Shown piece after piece: positions 46,068 through 53,888 of a DNA stretch of 64,000 bases; positions within the stretch are counted from its first letter, which is position 1; every line of letters starts with the position of its first letter. Below the pieces are notes generated by a model, which was not told where the DNA came from, searched no databases, and saw only the letters and a list, made by a program, of their open reading frames with translations. Origin of the DNA: Winogradskyella algicola (GTDB lineage: Bacteria > Bacteroidota > Bacteroidia > Flavobacteriales > Flavobacteriaceae); assembly GCF_005869935.1 (NCBI RefSeq), contig NZ_SZQF01000001.1, forward strand, positions 1 to 64,000, written 5' to 3'. The position numbers and the translations under genes were made by a program.

Positions 46068-47381
46068 TTAATAATGGCACTTACCACATTCTAATCCACC
46101 CATTTGTGCCGCAGTTAACTGATCAACACCATACTTTTTCGATAATTCTTCATGAATTTTAGTATAGTATCCGTTGTCTTTAACTTTTACGTTTGTCTCT
46201 CTATGACAATTGATACACCAACCCATAGTTAATGGCGAGTGCTGGTACATTATCTCCATTTCCTCAACCGGACCATGACAAGTCTGACACTCTACTCCTG
46301 CCACAGAAACGTGCTGTGAGTGATTGAAATATGCAAAGTCTGGTAAATTGTGTATACGAATCCATTTTACTGGTTTAGACTCACCTGTATAACCAGTACC
46401 ATCCCAACCAACAGCGTCGTATAATTTTTGAATTTCAGCATCATAATCTACTCCATATTCTTTTCCTTCAGCTAAGGTTTCTGGCGCTACATTAGCGATC
46501 GATTTATGGCAATTCATACAAATATTTAACGAAGGGATACCCGAATGCTTACTTACTCTAGCTGATGAGTGGCAATACTTACAATCAATACCATTGTCGC
46601 CAGCATGTATTCTGTGTGAATAATGTATTGGTTGTATAGGCTCATAGCCTTGATCGACACCAATTTGCATTAAATAACCATATGCGAAATAACCACTTGC
46701 CAATAAAAAGAAAATAGCTGTTACCAATACTAAAAATTGATTTTCGATAAACGCTTTCCACAATGGTTTTCTTTGTTCCTCTACAGGGATTTGAATTCCC
46801 TTTGCATCGGCAAAACGATTTAAAGTACGTTTTACTAAAACAAGAGCCATCGCCAACAAAGCAAATAATACCGCTAAAGCTCCTAAAATAAGATTTTGTG
46901 ATATACCACCTGAACCTGATTCACCCTCTTGCGTTGGAGGCGGAATATATCCAGGACAATCTGGTGAAGATTGAGGATTTAACTCACATGGATCAACAGC
47001 AGTATAAGCTAAAATATCAGAAATATCTTGATCTGACAGCGTAGGAAAAGCAGTCATTGCCACATTGTTCCACTCTGCATACACCTTGTTAGCATAAGCA
47101 TCACCAGACTTTATTAGCGCAGAACTGTTACGAATCCAAGCATTAAGCCATTCTCTATCTAAGCCCTCTTCTTCAGCTAATCTTGCCTCAACATTACGAA
47201 GCGCAGGACCAGTCATTGGCTTGTCCAATTTATGACAAGCAGCACAATTTGTGTTAAATAAAGATTTTCCCTTTGCTGGGTCGCCCTCTTGAGCAGTCAG
47301 TGAAGTTGAAAACGTAAGTAATAAAATAAAACCAAGGCTAAGTATCTTAGAGGTTAAATTACGGTAAATCACCTGTTTCAT
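46068..47381 (-). CDS. actA: Alternative Complex III multiheme cytochrome ActA with fused monoheme domain
   Basis: The 437-residue product opens the operon. A signal peptide (cut near SLTAQ) is followed by a class I cytochrome c domain (CAACH at about 46-50), a Pro/Ser/Gly linker, two helices (about 160-180 and 215-240) and a pentaheme domain with CKYCH, CMNCH, CQTCH, CINCH and CGKCH at the C-terminus: six CxxCH motifs in all. The classical ActA has five; the sixth is in the N-terminal cytochrome domain. It would carry electrons out of ActB toward ActE and the oxidase. A palindrome and -7 box lie upstream. Confidence 0.94.
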   Translation of the reverse strand: MKQVIYRNLTSKILSLGFILLLTFSTSLTAQEGDPAKGKSLFNTNCAACHKLDKPMTGPALRNVEARLAEEEGLDREWLNAWIRNSSALIKSGDAYANKVYAEWNNVAMTAFPTLSDQDISDILAYTAVDPCELNPQSSPDCPGYIPPPTQEGESGSGGISQNLILGALAVLFALLAMALVLVKRTLNRFADAKGIQIPVEEQRKPLWKAFIENQFLVLVTAIFFLLASGYFAYGYLMQIGVDQGYEPIQPIHYSHRIHAGDNGIDCKYCHSSARVSKHSGIPSLNICMNCHKSIANVAPETLAEGKEYGVDYDAEIQKLYDAVGWDGTGYTGESKPVKWIRIHNLPDFAYFNHSQHVSVAGVECQTCHGPVEEMEIMYQHSPLTMGWCINCHRETNVKVKDNGYYTKIHEELSKKYGVDQLTAAQMGGLECGKCHY

Positions 47382-47432
47382 ATTGTTAGTTGAATTATCT
47401 TCTAAACTTTGGTACGATTTTTTCAGTTAAAT

Positions 47433-47446
47433 ATGACAAAAGTCAT
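47433..47446. promoter_or_regulatory. Perfect inverted repeat upstream of actA (possible CRP/FNR-family operator)
   Basis: ATGAC-AAAA-GTCAT is a perfect 5-4-5 inverted repeat between the actA -7 box and start codon, so it would lie in the first bases of the transcript. The half-site and spacing resemble FNR/DNR-type sites. The binding protein is not known. Confidence 0.4.
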
Positions 47447-47462
47447 GTTTCTGAAACTCTGG

Positions 47463-47470
47463 CAAAAGTA
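47463..47470 (-). promoter_or_regulatory. -7 box for the act-cox operon
   Basis: Minus-strand TACTTTTG (same octamer as at gcvH) lies 81 nt before the actA ATG. No TTG at the ideal spacing. It would give an unusually long leader for this genome, about 77 nt. Confidence 0.5.
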
Positions 47471-47566
47471 AGATATAAAGTCGATTTTAGAAATCTTAGA
47501 GAACTGTTAATAACTAATTTATACACATTCTAAATAACATTTTTATGGCTATATCGTTGAATAATA

Positions 47567-47574
47567 TAACTTTG
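47567..47574 (+). promoter_or_regulatory. -7 box for the SPOR-domain gene
   Basis: TAACTTTG fits TAnnTTTG and ends 17 nt before the ATG at 47592. No clear TTG at 19-21 nt upstream. Confidence 0.5.
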
Positions 47575-47591
47575 CATTTAAACCATTAATT

Positions 47592-47975
47592 ATGAGCAAA
47601 AAAATAAAATATATAAGCACTACAATTTTAACATTATTACTATCATTAACTTTAAATGCACAACAAGGTGAGGTCAATGTAGACCAAGACAGCGACATCG
47701 ATAAACTCTTAGAGTATAAAAAAGATATAAAGACTTCAAAAGTATACAGAATACAAGTGTACCAAAGTATAGATCCAGACAAGGCAGATCGTGAAAAATC
47801 TAACTTTTTGAATGCTTATGATGAATGGCCTGTGGAAATCGTTTGGAATACACCAAATTATAAAGTTTGGGTAGGAAATTTTGCAACTAGACTTGAAGCT
47901 GATAGAGCTTTAGCGAAGATTAAAAAGAAGTATATGAACGCTATTATTTTTCAACCTAAATCGGACAAAAAATAG
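47592..47975 (+). CDS. SPOR domain-containing secreted protein
   Basis: The 127-residue product has a signal peptide (MSKKIKYISTTILTLLLSLTLNAQ in the first 24 residues) and a SPOR domain (about 53-122: YRIQVYQSIDPDKADREK, YKVWVGNFATRLEADRALAK, NAIIFQPKSD). SPOR domains bind peptidoglycan stripped of stem peptides, typical at division sites; a periplasmic cell-wall role is thus likely, but no partner is encoded beside it. It is a single-gene transcript between the divergent act operon and the convergent infB, with a -7 box before it and a strong terminator after it. Confidence 0.88.
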   Translation: MSKKIKYISTTILTLLLSLTLNAQQGEVNVDQDSDIDKLLEYKKDIKTSKVYRIQVYQSIDPDKADREKSNFLNAYDEWPVEIVWNTPNYKVWVGNFATRLEADRALAKIKKKYMNAIIFQPKSDKK

Positions 47976-47996
47976 ATAGACACAAAATAAAAACAT

Positions 47997-48028
47997 AAAA
48001 AAAAGCGACTTGTACAAGTCGCTTTTTT
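47997..48028. terminator. Bidirectional terminator between the SPOR gene and infB
   Basis: AAAAGCGACTTG and its exact complement form a perfect palindrome with A-run before and T-run after, so it can end both converging transcripts. Confidence 0.9.
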
Positions 48029-48048
48029 CTTTAAATCTATTTTAGAAA

Positions 48049-50730
48049 TTACTTTAATTTCTTTTTCACTTCTACTTCTTGGAAAGCTTCTATGATATCA
48101 CCTTCATAAATGTCATTATATCCTTTAATTTGCATACCGCAATCATAACCTTTAGACACTTCCTTAACATCGTCTTTAAATCGTTTTAAAGATGCCAATT
48201 CACCTGTATAAACTACGACTCCATCTCTGATAAGTCTAATACCAGAATTTCTGTAAATTTTACCGTTTGTAACCATACAACCAGCAATAGTACCAATCTT
48301 AGAAATCTTGAAAGTTTCTCTTATTTCTGCTGTACCAGTAACTTCTTCTTTAAGTTCTGGTGACAACATACCTTCCATTGCATCCTTGAGATCATTGATA
48401 GCGTCATAGATGATAGAATATGTTCTGATATCTATTTCTTCTTTGTCCGCAATTGTTCTTGCATTACCCACTGGACGCACATTAAATCCAACGATTATCG
48501 CGTCTGAAGCAGATGCGAGCAGCACGTCACTTTCTGTTATTGCACCCACACCTTTGTGTATGATATTAACCTGAATTTCTTCAGTTGATAATTTCTGGAA
48601 AGAATCTGTTAAAGCTTCCACAGAACCATCCACATCACCTTTTAGAATGATGTTTAACTCTTGGAAATCACCAAGCGCAATACGTCTTCCGATTTCATCT
48701 AATGTGATATGACGTTGCGTTCTTACCGATTGCTCTCGTTGTAATTGTGTACGTTTAGCCGCAATTTGTTTAGCCTCACGCTCATCTTCAAAGACATTAA
48801 ATTTATCACCTGCTTGAGGTGCACCATCTAAACCAAGAATAGATACTGGAGTTGATGGACCAGCAGCTTCTATATCATTACCACGTTCATCGTGCATAGC
48901 CTTAACCTTACCACTATTCTTTCCTGCTAAGACGTAATCACCTACTTTTAAAGTACCAGCTTGAACAAGTATTGTAGATACATACCCTCTACCTTTATCT
49001 AGGTAAGCTTCAACGACTGTTCCACTCGCTGGTTTATTAGGGTTTGCTTTTAATTCTAATAATTCAGCTTCAAGAAGTACTTTTTCTAAAAGTTCTTTTA
49101 CACCTGTACCAAACTTAGCAGAAATATCGTGAGATTGAATTTTCCCTCCCCAATCTTCTACCAATAAATTCATATTGGCTAATCCTTCTTTTACCTTATC
49201 AGGGTTGGCATCTGGTTTATCAATTTTATTAATCGCAAAAACGATTGGTACTCCAGCCGCCTGAGCATGGGAAATAGCCTCTTTTGTTTGCGGCATTATA
49301 GCATCATCAGCAGCCACAACGATAATAGCGATATCTGTAACTTGAGCACCACGAGCACGCATTGCCGTAAAGGCCTCGTGACCTGGTGTATCTAAAAACG
49401 CTATTTTCTGACCACTTTCTAATTGTACACCATAAGCACCAATGTGTTGTGTAATTCCACCTGACTCACCTGCAATTACGTTTTCTTCACGAATATAATC
49501 TAGCAACGATGTCTTACCATGATCTACGTGCCCCATTACTGTTACAATTGGCGCACGTGGTTTTAAATCTTTTGGATCATCTTCTACAGTCTCAATAGAC
49601 TCTTCGATATCTGCTGTTACAAACTCAACTTCGTAACCAAACTCTTCAGCAACTATAGATAAAGTTTCAGCATCTAAACGCTGGTTCATAGTCACCATCA
49701 TACCTAAAGACATACATGCAGAAATAACTTGGGTTACTCCAACATCCATCATTGTGGCAACTTCACTTACGGTTACAAACTCAGTAACCTTAAGTATTTT
49801 ACTTTCTGCTGCTTCTGCCTGAAGTTCTTTTTCAGATTGCTCTCTATGTCGATCTCTTTTTTCACGACGATTTTTAGCACCTCTACCTTTGCTAGACTTT
49901 CCCTGAAGCTTTTCAAGTGTTTCTCTGACTTGTTTTTGTACTTCTTCTTCGCTAGGCTCTTCCTTAACTACTTTTGGTCTAGAACCTCTTCCTTTACCTC
50001 CTCTTCTATTATCAAAGTTTGGTCTTCCACCACTATCGTTTCCGCCTTTGCTAATTCTACGTCTTTTACGCTTATTACCATCGTTAGAAGATTCTGTTTT
50101 CTTTTCTTCTTTCTTCTTTTTTGGCTTGTTGAATTGAGAAAGATCTATCTTTTTACCAGTCGTAGTTGGACCAGATAATTTTTGATATTGCGTTTTTAAC
50201 TTTTCATCAGTTCTAGGTTCTGTAGGTTCTTCCTTTTTCTCAACTTTAGGCTCAACCTTTTTTGGCTCTTCTTTTTTAGGTTCTTCCTTTTTCGGTTTTT
50301 CTACTTCTACCTTTGGCTTTTCAACCTTAACTGGCTCTTCTTTCTTAGGCGCTTCTTTTTTCTCTTCTTTAGCTTTTGGTTTCTTATCTAAATCAATTTT
50401 ACCAATTTGCTTTGGCCCACTAAGCTCAGCTTTAGCTTTAACTACAGTTTCTTTAGCGGCTTCTTTCTTTTCTTTTTCTTCAATTTCGCGTTCGCGTTGC
50501 TCACGGAGCTTCTCTTTCTCCTTGAGTTTTGCTTCACTTACTTCTTGAGCTTTCTCACGTTTAGATGCATCTGTTTGAAATTCATCAGACAACGTGTCAT
50601 AAACCTCTTGCGAAATTTTTGTATTAGGACTTTTCTCAATTTCGATGCCTTTAGACTCTAAAAAGTCTACTGCACGGTCTAATGAGATATTTAGTTCTCT
50701 TAATACTTTATTAATTCTAATTTGAGCCAT
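48049..50730 (-). CDS. infB: Translation initiation factor IF-2
   Basis: IF-2 places initiator tRNA on the 30S subunit and hydrolyses GTP on subunit joining. The 893-residue protein has an IF2_N-type start ([20 protein letters not shown]), a long lysine/glutamate-rich linker with repeated KKEEP units (about 80-300), then the GTPase with [23 protein letters not shown] and NKIDK, and the beta-barrel and C-terminal initiator-tRNA-binding domain ending [19 protein letters not shown]. It is third in the rimP-nusA-infB operon, 71 nt after nusA. Confidence 0.98.
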   Translation of the reverse strand: MAQIRINKVLRELNISLDRAVDFLESKGIEIEKSPNTKISQEVYDTLSDEFQTDASKREKAQEVSEAKLKEKEKLREQREREIEEKEKKEAAKETVVKAKAELSGPKQIGKIDLDKKPKAKEEKKEAPKKEEPVKVEKPKVEVEKPKKEEPKKEEPKKVEPKVEKKEEPTEPRTDEKLKTQYQKLSGPTTTGKKIDLSQFNKPKKKKEEKKTESSNDGNKRKRRRISKGGNDSGGRPNFDNRRGGKGRGSRPKVVKEEPSEEEVQKQVRETLEKLQGKSSKGRGAKNRREKRDRHREQSEKELQAEAAESKILKVTEFVTVSEVATMMDVGVTQVISACMSLGMMVTMNQRLDAETLSIVAEEFGYEVEFVTADIEESIETVEDDPKDLKPRAPIVTVMGHVDHGKTSLLDYIREENVIAGESGGITQHIGAYGVQLESGQKIAFLDTPGHEAFTAMRARGAQVTDIAIIVVAADDAIMPQTKEAISHAQAAGVPIVFAINKIDKPDANPDKVKEGLANMNLLVEDWGGKIQSHDISAKFGTGVKELLEKVLLEAELLELKANPNKPASGTVVEAYLDKGRGYVSTILVQAGTLKVGDYVLAGKNSGKVKAMHDERGNDIEAAGPSTPVSILGLDGAPQAGDKFNVFEDEREAKQIAAKRTQLQREQSVRTQRHITLDEIGRRIALGDFQELNIILKGDVDGSVEALTDSFQKLSTEEIQVNIIHKGVGAITESDVLLASASDAIIVGFNVRPVGNARTIADKEEIDIRTYSIIYDAINDLKDAMEGMLSPELKEEVTGTAEIRETFKISKIGTIAGCMVTNGKIYRNSGIRLIRDGVVVYTGELASLKRFKDDVKEVSKGYDCGMQIKGYNDIYEGDIIEAFQEVEVKKKLK

Positions 50731-50801
50731 AAATTGCTGTAATATACTTAAATCTGTTTTATATCAATCTAACTTCTATTGTTTTTAAAGTTAAACTGCT
50801 A

Positions 50802-52034
50802 TTAGTCTTCAAATTCTTCCTTAAGAATTCTAATAACTTCTAATATTGTTTCTTCTTCTAAATCTGTACGTTTTACTAAATCGTCAACATCTTGCTCTAG
50901 AATGCTTTTTGCTGTATCTAAACCAGCTTTACTGAATTCATCAATAATCCATCCATCGATTTCATCTGAGAATTCTTTTAACTCTACATCTTCTTCAGCA
51001 CCTTCTCTAAATACGTCTATCTCGTAACCTGTTAATTGACCAGCTAAACGAATATTATGACCACCTCTACCAATAGCTTTTGATACTTCCTCTGGTTTTA
51101 ACAACACTTCAGCACGCATGTTTTCCTCATCTAACTTTAAAGATGTTACTCTTGCTGGACTTAATGCTCTGGTTACAAAAAGTTGAATATTGTTTGTGTA
51201 ATTGATAACATCTATGTTTTCATTACCAAGCTCACGTACAATACCATGAATACGTGATCCCTTCATACCTACACAAGCACCAACAGGATCTATTCTATCA
51301 TCATAAGAATCTACTGCTACTTTTGCTTTTTCACCTGGTATACGAACTACCTTTTTAACTGTAATTAATCCGTCAAATACTTCTGGGATTTCTTGCTCAA
51401 ACAACTTTTCTAAGAACAATGGTGATGTTCTAGACATTATAATTGCTGGCTTACTTCCTTTCAATTCAACACTTTCAATTATACCTCTTACATTCTCACC
51501 TTTTCTGAAGAAATCTGAAGGTATTTGTCTGTCTTTTGGCAAGATAATTTCATTACCATCATCGTCTAACAAAATTATTGCTCTATGACGAATGTGATGT
51601 ACCTCAGCGGTATAGATTTCACCTTCTAATTCTTTGAACTGCTTATAGATGTTAGTATTATCGTGCTCGTGGATTTTAGAAATAAGATTTTGTCTTAATG
51701 CTAAAATTGAACGTCTTCCTAAATCAACCAATTTTACTTCTTCTGCAACGTCCTCACCAACTTCAAAATCTGGCTCTATTTTCTGAGCTTCTGATAATGC
51801 AATTTCTTGATTTGGATCCTCTACTTCACCATCTGCAACAACGATACGGTTTCTCCAGATTTCTAAATCACCTTTATCTGGATTTATAATAATATCAAAG
51901 TTATCGTCGTCTCCGTACTTCTTTTTTAAAGCATTACGTAACACATCTTCTAGAATCGCCATCAGCGTCACTCTATCAATTAACTTATCGTCCTTAAATT
52001 CTGAAAATGACTCTATTAACGCTACATTTTCCAT
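50802..52034 (-). CDS. nusA: Transcription termination/antitermination factor NusA
   Basis: The 410-residue protein has the RNA polymerase-binding N-terminal domain (about 1-125: KDDKLIDRVTLMAILEDVL), S1 domain (about 130-200), and KH1/KH2 (about 205-345; DPVGACVGMKGSRIHGIV and EEVSKAIGRGGHNIRLA). The C-terminal acidic repeats of E. coli NusA are absent apart from a short helical tail, as usual outside proteobacteria. NusA acts on pausing and intrinsic termination, which makes the terminator-like hairpin in the leader of its own operon notable. It is 12 nt after rimP. Confidence 0.97.
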   Translation of the reverse strand: MENVALIESFSEFKDDKLIDRVTLMAILEDVLRNALKKKYGDDDNFDIIINPDKGDLEIWRNRIVVADGEVEDPNQEIALSEAQKIEPDFEVGEDVAEEVKLVDLGRRSILALRQNLISKIHEHDNTNIYKQFKELEGEIYTAEVHHIRHRAIILLDDDGNEIILPKDRQIPSDFFRKGENVRGIIESVELKGSKPAIIMSRTSPLFLEKLFEQEIPEVFDGLITVKKVVRIPGEKAKVAVDSYDDRIDPVGACVGMKGSRIHGIVRELGNENIDVINYTNNIQLFVTRALSPARVTSLKLDEENMRAEVLLKPEEVSKAIGRGGHNIRLAGQLTGYEIDVFREGAEEDVELKEFSDEIDGWIIDEFSKAGLDTAKSILEQDVDDLVKRTDLEEETILEVIRILKEEFED

Positions 52035-52046
52035 AATTGAATTGAA

Positions 52047-52511
52047 TTAAAATTTTATTTTAACTTTTGCTTCTTTAATGTTTTCAAAAGCAATATTAAC
52101 TTCTTTTATTACTGTTACCTTGCCCTTACCTACTGGCTTTGGCTCTCTTGTTTTCCACTTTAACGTTATATCTTTAGCGTTAACATCTACTAGTTGCCCT
52201 TCAACTTTATCTCCTTCAACAGTTTTAACCTCTAAATTTCTACCAATATGCTTATTGTATTGCCTTGGTAGCTGTAATGGTGCTGTTGCACCACATGATG
52301 TTACTTCTAATGAAAAATCCTGTTCTTCTCTATCAAGGTTATGTTCTATAGCTCTACTGATAAAAATACAGTCTTCTACTAACACACCTTTATCACCATC
52401 GATCACAACTCTAATCGTATTGTCAGACAAAATTTCAAAATCTATAAGAAACAAATCCTTACGTTGATCTAACGCCTGATTTAACAAATCTTTTACCGTA
52501 TCCTTAAACAT
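52047..52511 (-). CDS. rimP: Ribosome maturation factor RimP
   Basis: RimP assists 30S subunit maturation. The 154-residue protein has the N-terminal alpha/beta domain (MFKDTVKDLLNQALDQRKDL; VEDCIFISRAIEHNLDREEQ; FSLEVTSCGATAPL) and the C-terminal Sm-like barrel (GRNLEVKTVEGDKVEGQLVD). The frame is open up to a TTG at 52568, but ATG 52511 fits the family; the extension would be coded by the leader hairpin. It heads the operon with nusA and infB, the standard order. Confidence 0.96.
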   Translation of the reverse strand: MFKDTVKDLLNQALDQRKDLFLIDFEILSDNTIRVVIDGDKGVLVEDCIFISRAIEHNLDREEQDFSLEVTSCGATAPLQLPRQYNKHIGRNLEVKTVEGDKVEGQLVDVNAKDITLKWKTREPKPVGKGKVTVIKEVNIAFENIKEAKVKIKF

Positions 52512-52548
52512 CTCTTGATATAAAAAGAGAGGACTTTTCGTCCTCTCT
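52511..52548 (-). promoter_or_regulatory. Leader terminator with alternative hairpin before rimP-nusA-infB (putative attenuator)
   Basis: On the minus strand AGAGAGGAC pairs with GTCCTCTCT (9 bp, loop GAAAA, 52548-52526) and the T-run covers 52526-52522. The 3' arm's TCTCTT (52530-52525) can instead pair with AAGAGA (52516-52511), whose last A is the first base of the rimP ATG. The two hairpins exclude each other. No minus-strand gene lies upstream that this terminator could end. Confidence 0.65.
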
Positions 52549-52573
52549 CGTTTTCTTTCCGTAAACAATGGTG

Positions 52574-52604
52574 CAAATATACAATATTTATATCAATTTT
52601 TCAA
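52574..52604 (-). promoter_or_regulatory. Promoter of the rimP-nusA-infB operon
   Basis: Minus strand: TTG (52604-52602), 20-nt spacer, TATATTTG (52581-52574). It matches both consensus elements, and places the start site near 52570, upstream of the leader hairpin. Confidence 0.85.
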
Positions 52605-52665
52605 AGCCAAATAAAGTGGATTTATTTTCGTAGATTTATAAGACTAATAATAATCATTCAATATA

Positions 52666-53490
52666 ATGAACAGAATTTTAGTCCCTACAGATTTTTCGGA
52701 GCAAGCAACAAACGCTTTGGAAGTAGCTGCAATGTTGGCCAAAAAGCATAATGCTGATATTTATTTATTGCATATGATGGAAATCCCAATGCAACACATT
52801 GATCCTGGTGCTGTAAAGAGTGATATTCCTGAAACGTTGTTTTTTATGCGACTAGCTCACAAAAAGTTTGAAGACCTTTTGGACAGTGATTTTTTAGAAG
52901 GGATTACTGTACATGAAACTGTTAAAGCAGACATTACATTTAACGAAATAAAGGACGCTTGCAAGGATTTTGATATTGATTTGATTGTTATGGGTTCTCA
53001 TGGTGCATCTGGCCTGAAAGAAATGTTTATAGGTTCTAATGCTGAGAAAGTGGTGCGTTCTTCGGATGTTCCTGTTTTAGTTATTAAAAATAAGCATCAC
53101 AGTTTTGATATTAAGAATTTTGTTTTTGCATCTGACTTTAAAAACGATAATAGAGAAACTTACAAGCAAGCCATAAAGTTTGCCGAGTTATTTGATGCTA
53201 AAATTCATCTACTTTTAGTAAATACTGCTAATAATTTTATAACAACTTATGAATCTAGAACTCGAATTAATGATTTTATTTCTGGACAAACTTTTGAGAA
53301 TTACACTATAAATGTACACAACGATACAAGTGTAGAAGAGGGTATATTAAATTTTTCTGCTGAAATAGACGCTGATCTTATTGGCATTAGCACACATGGT
53401 AGACAAGGTATTGCCCATTTTTTCAATAGCAGCATAAGTGAAGATTTAGTAAACCATGCTAAACGGCCTGTAATAACTTTTAAGATATAA
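52666..53490 (+). CDS. Universal stress protein, two UspA domains
   Basis: The 274-residue cytoplasmic protein contains two UspA folds. The first (about 1-142) starts NRILVPTDFSEQATNALEVA and has the ATP-binding pattern VMGSHGASGLKEMFIGSNAE; the second (about 150-274) has NFVFASDFKNDN and GISTHGRQGIAHFFNSSIS, with the nucleotide loop partly preserved. USPs act in starvation and stress by unclear means. It is divergent from rimP with a 154-nt gap that contains the rimP promoter; a TATTTTCG at 52623-52630 is a possible weak -7 box. It is followed by a strong terminator. Confidence 0.93.
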   Translation: MNRILVPTDFSEQATNALEVAAMLAKKHNADIYLLHMMEIPMQHIDPGAVKSDIPETLFFMRLAHKKFEDLLDSDFLEGITVHETVKADITFNEIKDACKDFDIDLIVMGSHGASGLKEMFIGSNAEKVVRSSDVPVLVIKNKHHSFDIKNFVFASDFKNDNRETYKQAIKFAELFDAKIHLLLVNTANNFITTYESRTRINDFISGQTFENYTINVHNDTSVEEGILNFSAEIDADLIGISTHGRQGIAHFFNSSISEDLVNHAKRPVITFKI

Positions 53491-53513
53491 TTGAGAATTA
53501 ATATTCTGAAAAT

Positions 53514-53546
53514 AAAAAATCCTAATCGAAATGATTAGGATTTTTT
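53514..53546 (+). terminator. Terminator after the universal stress protein gene
   Basis: TCCTAATC pairs with GATTAGGA (loop GAAAT), with A-run before and six T after. It sits directly before a copy of the tRNA-Gln 3' end. Confidence 0.9.
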
Positions 53547-53563
53547 GTTGGCCTACTAGGGCT
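53546..53563. repeat. 18-bp duplicate of the tRNA-Gln 3' end
   Basis: TGTTGGCCTACTAGGGCT here is identical to 53661-53678, the 3' end of tRNA-Gln. The copies are direct repeats 115 bp apart; after 18 bp they diverge. Both copies are preceded by a hairpin with T-run, so the duplicated unit may be terminator plus tRNA end. Confidence 0.8.
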
Positions 53564-53565
53564 TA

Positions 53566-53589
53566 CCTCGACTGCGCTCGGCACAGGCT
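53566..53589. repeat. Fragment of a dispersed intergenic repeat
   Basis: CTCGACTGCGCTCG (53567-53580) matches 12 of 14 bases with the reverse complement of CGAGTGTAGTCGAG in the intergenic element at 62672-62793. It adjoins the duplicated tRNA end. The rest of 53590-53621 shows nothing recognisable. Confidence 0.5.
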
Positions 53590-53621
53590 TCTCACCCTTT
53601 TGTGTTTTTTGTATTAAAAGC

Positions 53622-53659
53622 AAAAGTCCCAACTACTAATTGTAGTTAGGACTCTTTTT
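53622..53659. terminator. Terminator hairpin after tRNA-Gln
   Basis: AGTCC, one mismatch, AACTAC pair with GTAGTT and GGACT around a TAATT loop. T-runs lie on both sides, so it can end the minus-strand tRNA transcript and block plus-strand read-through. Confidence 0.75.
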
Positions 53660-53662
53660 CTG

Positions 53663-53735
53663 TTGGCCTACTAGGGCTCGAACCTAGACTCTTCTGGACC
53701 AAAACCAGACGTGTTGCCAGTTACACCATAGGCCA
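53663..53735 (-). tRNA. tRNA-Gln (anticodon TTG)
   Basis: The minus strand folds as a 73-nt cloverleaf: acceptor TGGCCTA/TAGGCCA, D stem GTGT/ACAC, anticodon stem TCTGG/CCAGA with loop TTTTGGT, giving anticodon TTG (reads CAA and CAG), a 5-nt variable loop AGAGT, and T stem CTAGG/CCTAG with loop TTCGAGC. The discriminator is A and CCA is not encoded. Its last 15 bases with flank are duplicated 115 bp away. The 153 nt between it and the DUF2723 gene (53736-53888) show nothing recognisable. Confidence 0.96.
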
Positions 53736-53888
53736 ATCTCTTAAATTGAGGGTGCAAATTTAATACAAAAGTTGTCTTGGACAAAAAAAAAGTAAAAAAA
53801 TAATTGAAATTACTTAACGTTAACTTAAAAATGTAGGCATTACTGTAATAATTAGTAAATTCGCCAGCATCATTAACTAAGGTTTTCA

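Noticed and set aside
49729..50178. 149-codon plus-strand frame opposite infB, rich in Phe/Ser
   Set aside because: It is the complement of the Lys/Glu-rich IF-2 linker; no independent coding evidence.
50150..50420. Repetitive tract with KKEEP-like units
   Set aside because: Normal low-complexity linker of IF-2, not a mobile or regulatory repeat.
52512..52568. N-terminal extension of RimP through the leader hairpin
   Set aside because: Requires a TTG start at the predicted transcription start; family alignments begin at the ATG at 52511.
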